From: G963667975 sp963677395 | GTDB taxonomy: Bacteria > Bacteroidota > Bacteroidia > Bacteroidales > G963667975 | Direction: 5' to 3' | Length of the DNA: 64,000 bases | NCBI GenBank assembly: GCA_963677395.2 | Contig: OY781965.2 | Coordinates: forward strand, 3,410,001 to 3,474,000 | Shown here: piece by piece, positions 25,569-34,429 of the stretch | Layout: each line of letters opens with the position of its first letter | Numbering within the stretch: position 1 is the stretch's first letter | Notes under the pieces: model-generated | Seen by the model: only the letters and a program-made list of their open reading frames with translations | What the model was told of the DNA's origin: nothing | Database searches by the model: none | Made by a program: the position numbers and the translations under genes

Positions 25569-27626
25569 ATGAAACGAACATTACTTAAATCCATGATGAT
25601 TATGAGCATTACTGCTTTGATTTTCAATTCATCCTGTAAACAAACAGATAAAGTGAAGCAGGATGAAGACAACTTTAAATATCTGTCGGAACAGTTTTCC
25701 GACCTTAAGATTATGCGTTACCAGATTCCGGGCTGGGATTCACTGACGTTGAAACAAAAAGAACTGGTTTATTATCTGTCGCAAGCTGCTTTATGTGGTC
25801 GCGACATAACCTGGGATCAGAATTTTAAATACAACCTATTGATTCGTAAATCATTGGAAGCAATTGTCGGCTCTTACAAAGGCGACCGTAAAAGTGCTGA
25901 TTTTGAAAAATTCATGATCTATACCAAAAAAGTCTGGTTTGCCAATGGTATCCACCATCATTATTCAAATGACAAATTTCTTCCCGAGTTCTCAAAAGAA
26001 TTTCTTGCTGACCTGTTGAAAAACAGCGATATAGAACTATTACCTTTGAAAGAAGGAGAAACCGTGGAACAGCTCACAGCGTTCCTTACCCCGATCATGT
26101 TTGACCCCGGCCTCTATGCAAAACGCATCAGTCTCGACTCAGAAAAAGACCTTGTACAAAATTCTGCCTGCAACTTCTACGAAGGGGTTACCGAAGCAGA
26201 AGTAGAAGCATTTTACAACAAACTAAAGAATCCTAATGACCCACAACCTGTTTCATATGGATTAAATTCGAAAGTGGTAAAAGAGAATGGCAAGGTAGTA
26301 GAAAAGGTTTATAAACTGGGAGGTTTATATTCTCCTGCAATCGAAAAAATCATCTACTGGCTCGAAAAAGCTGCCACTGTTGCCGAAAATGAAACACAAA
26401 AAAGGCATCTGCTGAAGCTGGTTGAATATTATAAAACCGGCGATTTAAAGATTTGGGATGACTACAATATTCTTTGGGCCAGTGACAATACTTCATCTAT
26501 TGATTATGTAAATGGATTTATTGAAGATTACGGTGATCCTCTGGGAATGAAAGCCACCTGGGAGGCCATCGTAAACTTTAAAGACGTAGAAGCCACCAAA
26601 CGTACCGAAAAGATTAGTGCTGCGGCGCAATGGTTTGAAGATAACTCACCGGTAGATCCGCGCTTCAAAAAGAAAGAAGTGAAAGGTGTTAGCGCAAAAG
26701 TGATTACCGTTGCACAACTGGGAGGCGACTGTTATCCATCCACCCCTATCGGGATTAATCTCCCAAACGCCGACTGGATTCGGAAAGAACATGGTTCAAA
26801 ATCGGTTACCTTGGAAAACATCACTTATGCTTACGATAGAGCATCATTAGGCAGTGGTATGCTGGAAGAGTTCTGTGCAACTCCCGAAGAAGTAAAATTA
26901 GCCAAAGAGCATGGGTCACTGGCATCCAACCTTCATACTGACCTTCATGAATGTCTCGGACATGGTTCAGGACAGCTTTTACCGGGCGTAAATCCGGGTG
27001 CATTAAAAAACTACAGTTCCGCACTCGAAGAAACCCGCGCCGACTTGTTTGCCCTTTACTATATGATGGATCAAAAAATGGTTGATCTGGGAATAATGCC
27101 TTCTCTGGAGGTTGCAAAGGCTGAATACAGCAGCTATATCCGCAATGGAATCATGACACAACTCACCCGTATCCAACCGGGCAAAAACATAGAGCAGGCA
27201 CACATGCGTAATCGTCAGCTAATTGCGAAATGGGCGTTTGAACTGGGTTCGAAAGAAAATGTAATTGAAAAATTGACCAAAGAAGGCAAAACCTACTTTA
27301 AAATAAACGACTACCAGAAGCTACGGAAAATTTTCGGCACCATGCTGGCTGAAATTCAACGTATCAAATCGGAAGGTGATTACAAAGCCGGTATGAACCT
27401 GATTGAAACCTATGCCGTAAAAGTTGATCCTGAATTACATAAAGAGGTTCTGGAACGCTATAAAAAGCTTAATCTGGCTCCTTATGGTGGTTTTATAAAT
27501 CCTGTATTAAAACCCGTTGAAAAAGACGGAAAAATTATTGATATCAAAGTTGAATATCCTGATAATTATACCGATCAGATGATGTATTACAGCAAAAACT
27601 ACTCATTTTTACCGATAGCAAGGTAA
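25569..27626 (+). CDS. dipeptidyl-peptidase III (M49) lipoprotein
   Basis: A 685-residue zinc metallopeptidase that removes dipeptides from peptide N-termini. It has a lipoprotein signal ending NSSC (Cys about residue 22), so it is probably periplasmic or outer-membrane anchored. The M49 zinc motif is HECLGHGSG (about residues 459-467), with the third ligand in EETRADLFALYYM about 25 residues later. The family motif is usually HELLGH with EECRAE; the exchanges here are conservative and keep all catalytic residues. It stands alone. Confidence 0.9.
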   Translation: MKRTLLKSMMIMSITALIFNSSCKQTDKVKQDEDNFKYLSEQFSDLKIMRYQIPGWDSLTLKQKELVYYLSQAALCGRDITWDQNFKYNLLIRKSLEAIVGSYKGDRKSADFEKFMIYTKKVWFANGIHHHYSNDKFLPEFSKEFLADLLKNSDIELLPLKEGETVEQLTAFLTPIMFDPGLYAKRISLDSEKDLVQNSACNFYEGVTEAEVEAFYNKLKNPNDPQPVSYGLNSKVVKENGKVVEKVYKLGGLYSPAIEKIIYWLEKAATVAENETQKRHLLKLVEYYKTGDLKIWDDYNILWASDNTSSIDYVNGFIEDYGDPLGMKATWEAIVNFKDVEATKRTEKISAAAQWFEDNSPVDPRFKKKEVKGVSAKVITVAQLGGDCYPSTPIGINLPNADWIRKEHGSKSVTLENITYAYDRASLGSGMLEEFCATPEEVKLAKEHGSLASNLHTDLHECLGHGSGQLLPGVNPGALKNYSSALEETRADLFALYYMMDQKMVDLGIMPSLEVAKAEYSSYIRNGIMTQLTRIQPGKNIEQAHMRNRQLIAKWAFELGSKENVIEKLTKEGKTYFKINDYQKLRKIFGTMLAEIQRIKSEGDYKAGMNLIETYAVKVDPELHKEVLERYKKLNLAPYGGFINPVLKPVEKDGKIIDIKVEYPDNYTDQMMYYSKNYSFLPIAR

Positions 27627-27664
27627 AAACAACCTGAAATACAAAAAAACTAAAAAAGACAGGC

Positions 27665-27709
27665 TTCGACTCCGTTCAGTATAACAATCTCACACTGAGC
27701 GGAGTTGAA
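27665..27709. repeat. Bacteroidota intergenic inverted repeat
   Basis: Arms TTCGACTCCGTTCAGT (27665-27680) and its near-complement (27694-27709) pair over 16 positions with two G-T type mismatches. The wording, centred on GACTCCG and CTCAGT, is that of short palindromic repeats common between Bacteroidota genes. It sits between the convergent M49 and MsrBA genes. Confidence 0.6.
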
Positions 27710-27800
27710 ATGTTAACTATTGAGTGTGTATATTTTATCCTTGACAACATTGAATTAAAAACGATGGGTTTTGATCATTCTGTCACCCTTTTTATAAAGA

Positions 27801-28892
27801 TTACTTTTTCAGTCTCTCTTTAAACACCTTTTCAAATTTCTCCATTTTCGGAAAAATAATCATACGGCAATAAGGCTGCATTTTATTGCGATTATAATAG
27901 TCCTGATGGTAATTTTCGGCTTTGTAAAAAGCTGTAAACGGGGTAATTTGCGTTACAATTGGATTGTCGAAAACTTTTGCTCTGGTTAAATCTGCAATGA
28001 CACTTCGGGCAGCTTGTTCCTGTTGAAAATTCCGGTAGAATACCACTGAACGATATTGAGTGCCTGCATCTGCACCCTGACGATTCAGGGTTGTTGGGTT
28101 ATGAATTGTAAAGAACACCTTAAAGATTTCATCCAACGACGTTTTACGGGTATCAAAAGTTATCTGAACCACTTCGGCATGTCCGGTAGTTCCTTCGCAC
28201 ACATCTTCATACGTTGGATTGACTGCTTTTCCACCGGAATAGCCAGATTCTGCTTTAACAACACCTTCCAATTTCTGATAGATTGCTTCCACACACCAGA
28301 AACAGCCACCACCCAGGGTGATAGTGTCGATCGTATTTTTTTCCAAATCAGCCATTTTCATTTCTTTTTCATTCACAAATTCAAGCGAAAGAGAATTCAC
28401 GCAATAACGCTGTCCGGTTTCAGTAGGTCCATCATCAAAAAGATGACCTAAATGGCTACCACAGCGGGCACAGGTAATTTCAGTGCGTATCATCCCATGC
28501 GACCGATCCACTGATTTTTTAATTTTTCCCCCGCTTATTTCTTTATCAAAGCTGGGCCATCCGCAGTGAGAATCAAACTTCATTTCATCGGTAAACAATT
28601 CATTATCACAGGCTGCACATTTATACACGCCCTTCTCTTTGTTCATCAAAAGTTTCCCTGTAAAAGGGCGTTCAGTTCCCTTTTCACGTAAGATATAATA
28701 TTGCTCGGAAGTAAGTTGTTTTTGCCACTCTTCTTCACTTTTTTGTATAGGTTTGATACTATCTTCATTCATAACAATCCCTTTATCTGTTTTCGTTTCA
28801 TTTTTATTCTGGCTACAGGCTGTAAACACCTGCAAAACAAGCGACAACATAAGCAACATACTTATTCTACTGCTTATTATTTTTGTAATCAT
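27801..28892 (-). CDS. msrBA: bifunctional methionine sulfoxide reductase MsrB-MsrA lipoprotein
   Basis: A 363-residue fusion that repairs both stereoisomers of oxidised methionine. It begins with a lipoprotein signal (FTAC, Cys about residue 26), then an MsrB domain (about 50-175) with zinc pairs CAAC and CARC and the catalytic Cys in RYCVNSLSLEF, then an MsrA domain (about 190-355) with GGGCFWCVEAIYQKLEGV and the GYSGG and GHAEVVQI motifs. The B-then-A order, without the thioredoxin-like part of PilB, is found in Bacteroidota. The signal indicates repair of envelope proteins. Confidence 0.93.
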   Translation of the reverse strand: MITKIISSRISMLLMLSLVLQVFTACSQNKNETKTDKGIVMNEDSIKPIQKSEEEWQKQLTSEQYYILREKGTERPFTGKLLMNKEKGVYKCAACDNELFTDEMKFDSHCGWPSFDKEISGGKIKKSVDRSHGMIRTEITCARCGSHLGHLFDDGPTETGQRYCVNSLSLEFVNEKEMKMADLEKNTIDTITLGGGCFWCVEAIYQKLEGVVKAESGYSGGKAVNPTYEDVCEGTTGHAEVVQITFDTRKTSLDEIFKVFFTIHNPTTLNRQGADAGTQYRSVVFYRNFQQEQAARSVIADLTRAKVFDNPIVTQITPFTAFYKAENYHQDYYNRNKMQPYCRMIIFPKMEKFEKVFKERLKK

Positions 28893-28980
28893 AATTTAAT
28901 TCGCTGTATGATTTCCTTATAAACAAAAATAACCCCAAAGAAGTTTCAAGAACTTTTTTTATGTACAATTTCAAGCACAA

Positions 28981-29024
28981 CAAGGCAGTAAAGAGGGATA
29001 AAAAAATCCCACTTTACTGCCTTG
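28981..29024 (-). terminator. hairpin downstream of the small-protein/adhesin genes
   Basis: A perfect 13-bp stem (28981-28993 with 29012-29024) continues inward, after one A-A mismatch, as a 5-bp stem (28995-28999 with 29006-29010). The position after the last gene of the minus-strand group suggests a terminator, though no strong U-run follows. Confidence 0.55.
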
Positions 29025-29077
29025 CAGTATAAACCCCGAAGTGTACTTACTCGGGTAAGCCTGTCAGCGTTTTACGG

Positions 29078-29290
29078 TTACCCCTGACTCATGATGCTTG
29101 TGAGGATGTACTTCTCCTTTCCGGCTTCCATCACGGGTACTTTATCGAAAAAATAAAGCATTTCCTGCCTGAGGTAAATCATAAAGTAAGATGTTTCATT
29201 TCTGAGTATCAACTGATTTCTGTCAATCTCTTCTTTGGAATAAAGCATCCCCCGCATTAATTCGAGATTGTTAGAGATGTTTTCTGTCAT
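29078..29290 (-). CDS. small hypothetical protein
   Basis: A 70-residue soluble protein (MTENISNNLELMRGMLYSKE and on), helical in pattern, with no family that I recognise. It lies 43 bp after a small exported protein gene on the same strand and before a hairpin, so it is probably the last gene of that group. Confidence 0.5.
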   Translation of the reverse strand: MTENISNNLELMRGMLYSKEEIDRNQLILRNETSYFMIYLRQEMLYFFDKVPVMEAGKEKYILTSIMSQG

Positions 29291-29333
29291 GTTTGTAGCG
29301 TATTTTGTAGTGATGGGTAGTTTGTTCTGTAAT

Positions 29334-29576
29334 TTACGCTTCTGTTTTTTGGTACTTATTCATCGCTACCGAGCCAATATAGATGGCTCCCAACAGCAAC
29401 AAAACGGTAAGACCGCCATCAACAGGTGCTCCGCCGCCTATAGGGCCTGAACCGCCTGCTCCGCCAGTGGCAGCTCCGCCTCCTCCGGTACCTACCGGTG
29501 GCTTCGGTGGTGCAAATAACAACGAACAATTCAATCCTACGATTATCACGGTCAGTAATATTTTCTTTATCATCAT
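29334..29576 (-). CDS. small exported Gly/Pro-rich protein with a PID-CTERM-like tail
   Basis: An 80-residue protein: a signal peptide (about 1-22), a low-complexity Pro/Gly stretch (PPKPPVGTGGGGAATGG and on), then APVDGGLTVLLLLGAIYIGSV, a hydrophobic segment and a basic end. The PxDGG-hydrophobic-basic tail resembles the PID-CTERM protein-sorting signal described in Bacteroidota. If so, it would be processed and anchored or released by a dedicated sorting enzyme; none is visible in the window. It is next to the large T9SS protein. Confidence 0.6.
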   Translation of the reverse strand: MMIKKILLTVIIVGLNCSLLFAPPKPPVGTGGGGAATGGAGGSGPIGGGAPVDGGLTVLLLLGAIYIGSVAMNKYQKTEA

Positions 29577-29665
29577 GTGTTCTCCTTTTTTTTAGTTTGC
29601 CCGGGACAGGCTCTTCCTGCCCGGGCTTTGTTGTTAGTCTTTATTTGTTTTTCTCGTTTTCTTTC

Positions 29666-32600
29666 TTACTTTATCACTACCTTTTCGGTATAAACCTGAT
29701 TATTCACAACCACTTTCACCACATAACTTCCCGGTGCTTGCCCGTTCATGTCGATGCTACTATATTCCTCTGTACTGTTTGCCGATTTTACCATCTGTCC
29801 CAGCATATTGTAAACCATAACCTGGTTAACCTTTCCTCTGATGTAAACCGTATTGCCGGATTCATAGATGTATGGTCTGAACGATTGATTTTCCTCTATG
29901 GATGTGCTTGTGTTGAAGCGCAGCAAAAAGCGTGATGCATCGTCTGTTTTTGAAGACGTAAAGTTATATGTGGAATTGCTCTGCAGGTTTTGGGTGGCTC
30001 CTGTTTTGAGATCTTCCAGTATAATTGTATTTACATTGCTAAAGACTCCGATCTCTGTTGCTTTTATGCTATAATTTCCATCAACTCCTGCCTTAAATTT
30101 AACCGGTACAGTCTGACTTTGGGATGTTTGCGGAAGAATATTTATCGCGTAGTTCTTGCTGTACTTTTCCGAATAGAGCGATGGTGCAGTGGACTCACTG
30201 GTCATCCACTTTTCAGATCCTTCTGAACCCGGATTGGTTGTAAAGTAAACTACAGTTTCATCATTGAAGCTGCTTGCTGTTCCGCTTACTTTTAACCGGA
30301 TAAGATTATCTGGTATAGCTCCCGATTTCAGATATGTGGTCGATTCATGTACACGAACACTATTGTTCATCACTATATTTCCATTTCCCTGTGAGCTTAC
30401 AAAGAAGGATTGACATGGAGCTATGTAACGGCTTCCGCCATTTACTCCAATAAATCCATTGTACGTTGCAAACTGCATATTGGAGTGATTCCAGATAAAG
30501 ATCGAGTTATCACTGGCAACTGACTTATCCCAGCCCGAAGAGGCATCCCAGTCAATGGCTGATGGATATGGATTGGGAATCAGGTTATAACCTAAGCCGT
30601 ATTTTGTCATGGCGAAGCTTTTACTCCCAGTATTGGGATTTCCGATAAACCGTAACATTTTGGGCTGGTTGCTGGCATTCAAATAGCTCGTCACAAAGCC
30701 TCTGTCGGGCACTACATTATCACTCCCGATAATCCCTACATAATTATCACTTGTTTCGTCATAGCTGTCCAGTGAGCAATAAAGGAATACATTCCCGGTT
30801 TGTCCTGCACTCCAGCCTCCCTGAATGGTATTGCTGATTGGAATACCTAACTGATGGAAGGTGTTGGCCAGCAGATATTGTTCTATCTTGGCAGTGCCTG
30901 CTCCGGAATAGCCGTGATCTAACAATGATCCGCTTCCGGTGGAATCTGATTTAACTACCAAGCCCTGTGCCCCCAGTAACGTTATTGTGCCGTTTACCGT
31001 TAATGCTTTACCCGGTTCCACACTTACGCTTGCGCCACTAGCCACCGTAAGATCATTACAGATTGCCGGATTTCCAGGCAGGCTGGTTACACTTGGCTGA
31101 TTTACTGGCGTGGATGAAATAGTGATATTGCTGATGCTTGTCGGAACCTGATTGTTACTCCAGTTTCCTGCTTCATTCCAATTTGTTGATACGGCTCCTG
31201 TCCAGCTTACTTCGTTGGAGAGTACGGTAAAGTCCTGCGTTACACTGCTGGCTGCATTGTAATATGCATTGCCTGACTGGCTGGCTGTTATCTGAGTGGT
31301 GCCTACTCCTACTATGGTTACAGTTTTTCCACTGATAGTTGCCACATTCGGATCACTACTAACATAGCTTAATTCCAATGCAGAACTGCTACTTCCTACA
31401 AGGTCAAAGTCGGCTTCTCCCAGCATTTTGCTTGCCGGTGCAGCAAAACTTATGGTCTGGTCGCTCTTGCTTACCGTTAAGGTAGCCGTAGTGCTTGCAC
31501 TACTATATATTCCACTGGCTGCCTGCGTAGCAGTTATGGTCGTAGTACCGGCTCCGGTTATGGTTACAGTATTGCCTGATATTGTTGCTACTCCTGTATT
31601 ATCACTTGTATAGGTAAAAGCTCCTGCACTGGCTGATGTGGGATCTACAAGGGTAAATGATGCATCACCATAAGTCTTGGTAATATTGGCAAAGGTTCCC
31701 AACTGGAATGGGGTTACGCTTTGTTGTGTTCCATAAGAAGGTCCTTGTGCATTGGTAGCATAGGCTCTTACATAATAAGTTGTCCCTGCTGTAAGACCGG
31801 TTATTGAGGAGATAAAGCTGCCAGTTCCGGTTCCATCGTTTGTTGTACTGCTACTGATGGTCGGGTTCTGACTGGTACTCCAGCATACCCCTCTTGCTGT
31901 TACGGTAGAACCACCGTCACTTGTTACATTTCCTCCACAAGTTGCACTGTTTGAACTTACATTACTTATAGATGAAGTACTTACCACCGGAGGATTAATA
32001 GCGTAAGTAATTCGCACAAAGCCATTTCCACTTTGCTGATTAGCAGTAGTAGTTCCATTTAAAACACCGCCAATGTAGGATGAACCACCGCCACCACCAC
32101 CATGATCGCCGCCGCCGCCGCCATACCATCCGCCGCCGCCGCCGCCACCTACTGTATTTGCAGCTAATAATGAATTGCCTCCTTGCCCAAAACTCCCAGG
32201 CGTACTTTTCGCATAATAATTACTTCCATTACCTCCTGCACTTTGAGTTCCTCCATGTCCACAAAAATTATCTCCAATATAACCTTCTGCACCCCTTCCA
32301 TCACCTCCAGTTAATCCCCCTCCATAACCACCAATTTCTGTAGCTTGATTGGTTGCGCCGCCGCCGCCGCCGCCAACAATTACTCTATTGTTCAACCCAT
32401 AAGGAGATGTTCTAACATCGCTCGCGCCACCTCCACCACGTGAATAGGTATCACTATAGCCTGCTCCACCTCCGTTATAACCTCCAGAAAAAGTTGTAGG
32501 TTGTTGACCAACATAAACGTATAACACCTGACCAGGTGTTACTGCTAACGTTCCCTGTGCATAACCTCCTAAGCCTCCTAAATTACTATACGTTCCCCCT

Positions 32601-32752
32601 TGTGCTCCCCATACGTTTATTGATATAGACGTTACACCTGAGGGAACCGTCCAATATTGTACCCCTCCCGTATATGAAAAATCCACAATTATCTGTGACT
32701 TCACATTGAAACTAAGCATTATAAGTATAAACATTAAAATATACCCAGCCAT
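29666..32752 (-). CDS. large glycine-rich, multidomain T9SS surface protein
   Basis: The frame is open to 32893, but the Met at 32752 starts a signal peptide (MAGYILMFILIMLSFNVKSQ), and upstream sequence appears to be prophage DNA, so a product of about 1028 residues is called. The order is a glycine-rich domain (about 25-255, with GGGGGGWYGGGGG encoded by GCC-type codon runs), a fibronectin-like domain (about 255-350), two Ig-like repeats with VATISG and TVTIT or TVTIV motifs (about 350-510), a large beta-rich region, and a C-terminal T9SS sorting domain (VYNMLGQMVKS and YVVKVVVNNQVYTEKVVIK). It is an adhesin-like secreted protein; ligand unknown. Confidence 0.82.
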   Translation of the reverse strand: MAGYILMFILIMLSFNVKSQIIVDFSYTGGVQYWTVPSGVTSISINVWGAQGGTYSNLGGLGGYAQGTLAVTPGQVLYVYVGQQPTTFSGGYNGGGAGYSDTYSRGGGGASDVRTSPYGLNNRVIVGGGGGGATNQATEIGGYGGGLTGGDGRGAEGYIGDNFCGHGGTQSAGGNGSNYYAKSTPGSFGQGGNSLLAANTVGGGGGGGWYGGGGGDHGGGGGGSSYIGGVLNGTTTANQQSGNGFVRITYAINPPVVSTSSISNVSSNSATCGGNVTSDGGSTVTARGVCWSTSQNPTISSSTTNDGTGTGSFISSITGLTAGTTYYVRAYATNAQGPSYGTQQSVTPFQLGTFANITKTYGDASFTLVDPTSASAGAFTYTSDNTGVATISGNTVTITGAGTTTITATQAASGIYSSASTTATLTVSKSDQTISFAAPASKMLGEADFDLVGSSSSALELSYVSSDPNVATISGKTVTIVGVGTTQITASQSGNAYYNAASSVTQDFTVLSNEVSWTGAVSTNWNEAGNWSNNQVPTSISNITISSTPVNQPSVTSLPGNPAICNDLTVASGASVSVEPGKALTVNGTITLLGAQGLVVKSDSTGSGSLLDHGYSGAGTAKIEQYLLANTFHQLGIPISNTIQGGWSAGQTGNVFLYCSLDSYDETSDNYVGIIGSDNVVPDRGFVTSYLNASNQPKMLRFIGNPNTGSKSFAMTKYGLGYNLIPNPYPSAIDWDASSGWDKSVASDNSIFIWNHSNMQFATYNGFIGVNGGSRYIAPCQSFFVSSQGNGNIVMNNSVRVHESTTYLKSGAIPDNLIRLKVSGTASSFNDETVVYFTTNPGSEGSEKWMTSESTAPSLYSEKYSKNYAINILPQTSQSQTVPVKFKAGVDGNYSIKATEIGVFSNVNTIILEDLKTGATQNLQSNSTYNFTSSKTDDASRFLLRFNTSTSIEENQSFRPYIYESGNTVYIRGKVNQVMVYNMLGQMVKSANSTEEYSSIDMNGQAPGSYVVKVVVNNQVYTEKVVIK

Positions 32753-32815
32753 CCATTGCCTCTGTTTTTGCCAATAGATTCCGTAAGAAAAAAAATTTTC
32801 GTTACAAATTTGCTT

Positions 32816-32904
32816 TGTATAATCACGAAAACCAAATGTAATCGCTTTCAAAACCAAATGTAAATATTTTAATCTGCAATGTTTCAAAACCAAATGTAAA
32901 TATT
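32816..32904 (+). other. candidate prophage terminus with three transposase-site-like repeats
   Basis: TGTATAATCACGAAAACC begins at 32816 and resembles the start of the Mu left end (TGTATTGATTCAC, later CGAAAA). AAAACCAAATGTAA occurs three times in the same direction at 32828-32841, 32850-32863 and 32886-32899, 22 and 36 bp apart. The second and third copies extend to TTTCAAAACCAAATGTAAAT. Three short sites close to the terminus is the layout of transposase-binding sites at Mu ends. The five bases before it (TGCTT) would be the host target duplication. Confidence 0.6.
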
Positions 32905-32907
32905 ATT

Positions 32908-32929
32908 ATTGTAGTATATTTACTACAAT
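32908..32929. promoter_or_regulatory. palindromic operator-like site (copy 1)
   Basis: ATTGTAGTA and TACTACAAT flank a four-base centre as a perfect 9-bp dyad. It matches, with three base differences over 22 positions, the dyad that overlaps the promoter of the next gene at 33099-33120, so both are probably bound by the same regulator. Confidence 0.55.
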
Positions 32930-33083
32930 AATACAATGTTGACATTAATCAAGCCTACTATATTGCAAAATATAGCCTCTATAACAGTGGTTCTAGTTGC
33001 CTTGGTACTTTGTTATACATAATGGTTTATAGTAAATATAGCCTTATGTTATTATCTACTTATACCTTCTTTCTTTTTTCGTC

Positions 33084-33120
33084 TTGTATCTACTTATTTT
33101 TGTAGTATATTTGCTACAAA
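33084..33120 (+). promoter_or_regulatory. promoter with overlapping operator (copy 2)
   Basis: TTG at 33084-33086, 19 bases, then TATATTTG at 33106-33113 fit the Bacteroidota promoter consensus closely. The -7 element lies inside the dyad 33099-33120 (TTTGTAGTA, four bases, TGCTACAAA). Binding there would block transcription, so the gene starting at 33130 is probably autoregulated. Confidence 0.68.
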
Positions 33121-33129
33121 TTAATTATC

Positions 33130-33615
33130 ATGATTATTACAAAGCAACAATTTGGAGACATTAGAAGACTTCTAACAAGTAAAGATAAAGATGACATCTG
33201 TGAATTAACTGGGATAAAAAAACGTACATTAGAGGCTATACTACAGGGAGCTCGAATAAACACTTCTGTTGCGCAAACCATCTACGAAATAGCGTTGCGT
33301 AACCTTGAGTATCTTAGTAATATATTTAATGACATCAATAGAGTTAATATTAAATTTATTCAATTAAAGGATTTTCAAGAGGCAAAAAAACAAGATTCAT
33401 GGCATACTGGTAAAAATTATCAATATTACATAGATACGTATCTACAGTTATGTCATGAATCTTTTAATGATATTGAGTCACTTTGGAAAGTAATCGAAAC
33501 TCAATATTCTTATATAATTCCGCATTCATACTACTGTATCAACTTGATAATTCGATTAACAGGATGTAAGGAAAAGGATGCAGTGACTTTGTATAATAAA
33601 AAATTACCTAGTTAA
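33130..33615 (+). CDS. small HTH-type regulator at the prophage end
   Basis: A 161-residue protein. Residues about 15-60 (DKDDICELTGIKKRTLEAILQGARINTSVAQTIYEIALRNLEYLS) look like a helix-turn-helix DNA-binding domain; the rest is a helical Tyr/Asn-rich domain that I do not recognise. It is the only rightward gene at this end of the prophage and converges on the methylase gene with an 8-bp overlap of coding ends. The promoter contains a dyad that it may bind. It could control the methylase, or be a cargo gene. Confidence 0.6.
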   Translation: MIITKQQFGDIRRLLTSKDKDDICELTGIKKRTLEAILQGARINTSVAQTIYEIALRNLEYLSNIFNDINRVNIKFIQLKDFQEAKKQDSWHTGKNYQYYIDTYLQLCHESFNDIESLWKVIETQYSYIIPHSYYCINLIIRLTGCKEKDAVTLYNKKLPS

Positions 33616-34402
33616 TCTTAAAGTTAGCCGTGAGTACTTCAGTTTTTTTCTTACCATTACACCCTCTATTCACTGACACATTCAGATTTTCAATAATCAG
33701 TTGATCCCATTTATATTCCTTCATATATTTTGTTAAGACATCTGAGGGATAGCTCGAGAGTATAAACTTTCCGTTTATATTTGATAAAGCATTAAGAAGT
33801 AGTTCAAAATCTTCTTTTGTATATCCGTCATAATGTCCACAATCGCTGTTATAATAAGGTGGATCAATATAAAAAAAAGACTTTTCAGAATCCCGGCTGT
33901 TGATGATTCGGAGCGCATCGGTACACTCTAACTGTACGTTTTGTAACCTGTATGCAAACTCCTCAGTAAACGAGTCTCGTTTATTTGCAATTTTTTTACT
34001 GGTGCAATTACGCTTTTTATCATACCCCCAACTAGCATCAAGCATCGAACTAAATCCTTCATTGGCCAGAACCCATACCGCCCATGCACGCTTCAGTTCA
34101 GAAAACATGTGTGGATTGTTATAAATTACCTTGGAATCAGTAAATAATCTTCGGCTATGAAGCGAAATACGTACTTCCTTTTCGAGCGAAACAAAGTCAC
34201 TTTGAATTACTCGGTAAAAGTTGACCAGCTCCTGGTTCGTGTCGTTTAAAACTTCAACTTCGTGCGGTTGTTTTTCTTTTGCAAAAAAGACAGCGGCTCC
34301 TCCGGCAAATGGCTCACAATATAAATTATGATCCGGAATTAATTGTACAATTTTAGAGGCTAATGTTTGCTTGCCTCCGTAGTAAGAAATAGGTGGTTTC
34401 AT
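33608..34402 (-). CDS. dam: D12-class DNA adenine N6-methyltransferase
   Basis: A 264-residue methylase that transfers methyl from SAM to adenine N6. It has the SAM-binding motif ISYYGGKQTLASKIVQLIP and CEPFAGGAAVFF near the N-terminus and the catalytic motif FFYIDPPYYNSDCGHYDG (DPPY, about residues 177-180), in the D12/Dam order. No restriction enzyme is adjacent, so it is a solitary phage methylase, probably for anti-restriction or gene control. In phage Mu the DNA-modification gene mom sits at the same end. Confidence 0.9.
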   Translation of the reverse strand: MKPPISYYGGKQTLASKIVQLIPDHNLYCEPFAGGAAVFFAKEKQPHEVEVLNDTNQELVNFYRVIQSDFVSLEKEVRISLHSRRLFTDSKVIYNNPHMFSELKRAWAVWVLANEGFSSMLDASWGYDKKRNCTSKKIANKRDSFTEEFAYRLQNVQLECTDALRIINSRDSEKSFFYIDPPYYNSDCGHYDGYTKEDFELLLNALSNINGKFILSSYPSDVLTKYMKEYKWDQLIIENLNVSVNRGCNGKKKTEVLTANFKIN

Positions 34403-34429
34403 AATTGAAAAAATTAGTAATTTTGTAGC

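Noticed and set aside
32080..32343. Plus-strand His-rich frame inside the glycine-rich gene
   Set aside because: A shadow of Gly codon runs; the histidines come from CCACCA and CATCAT repeats.
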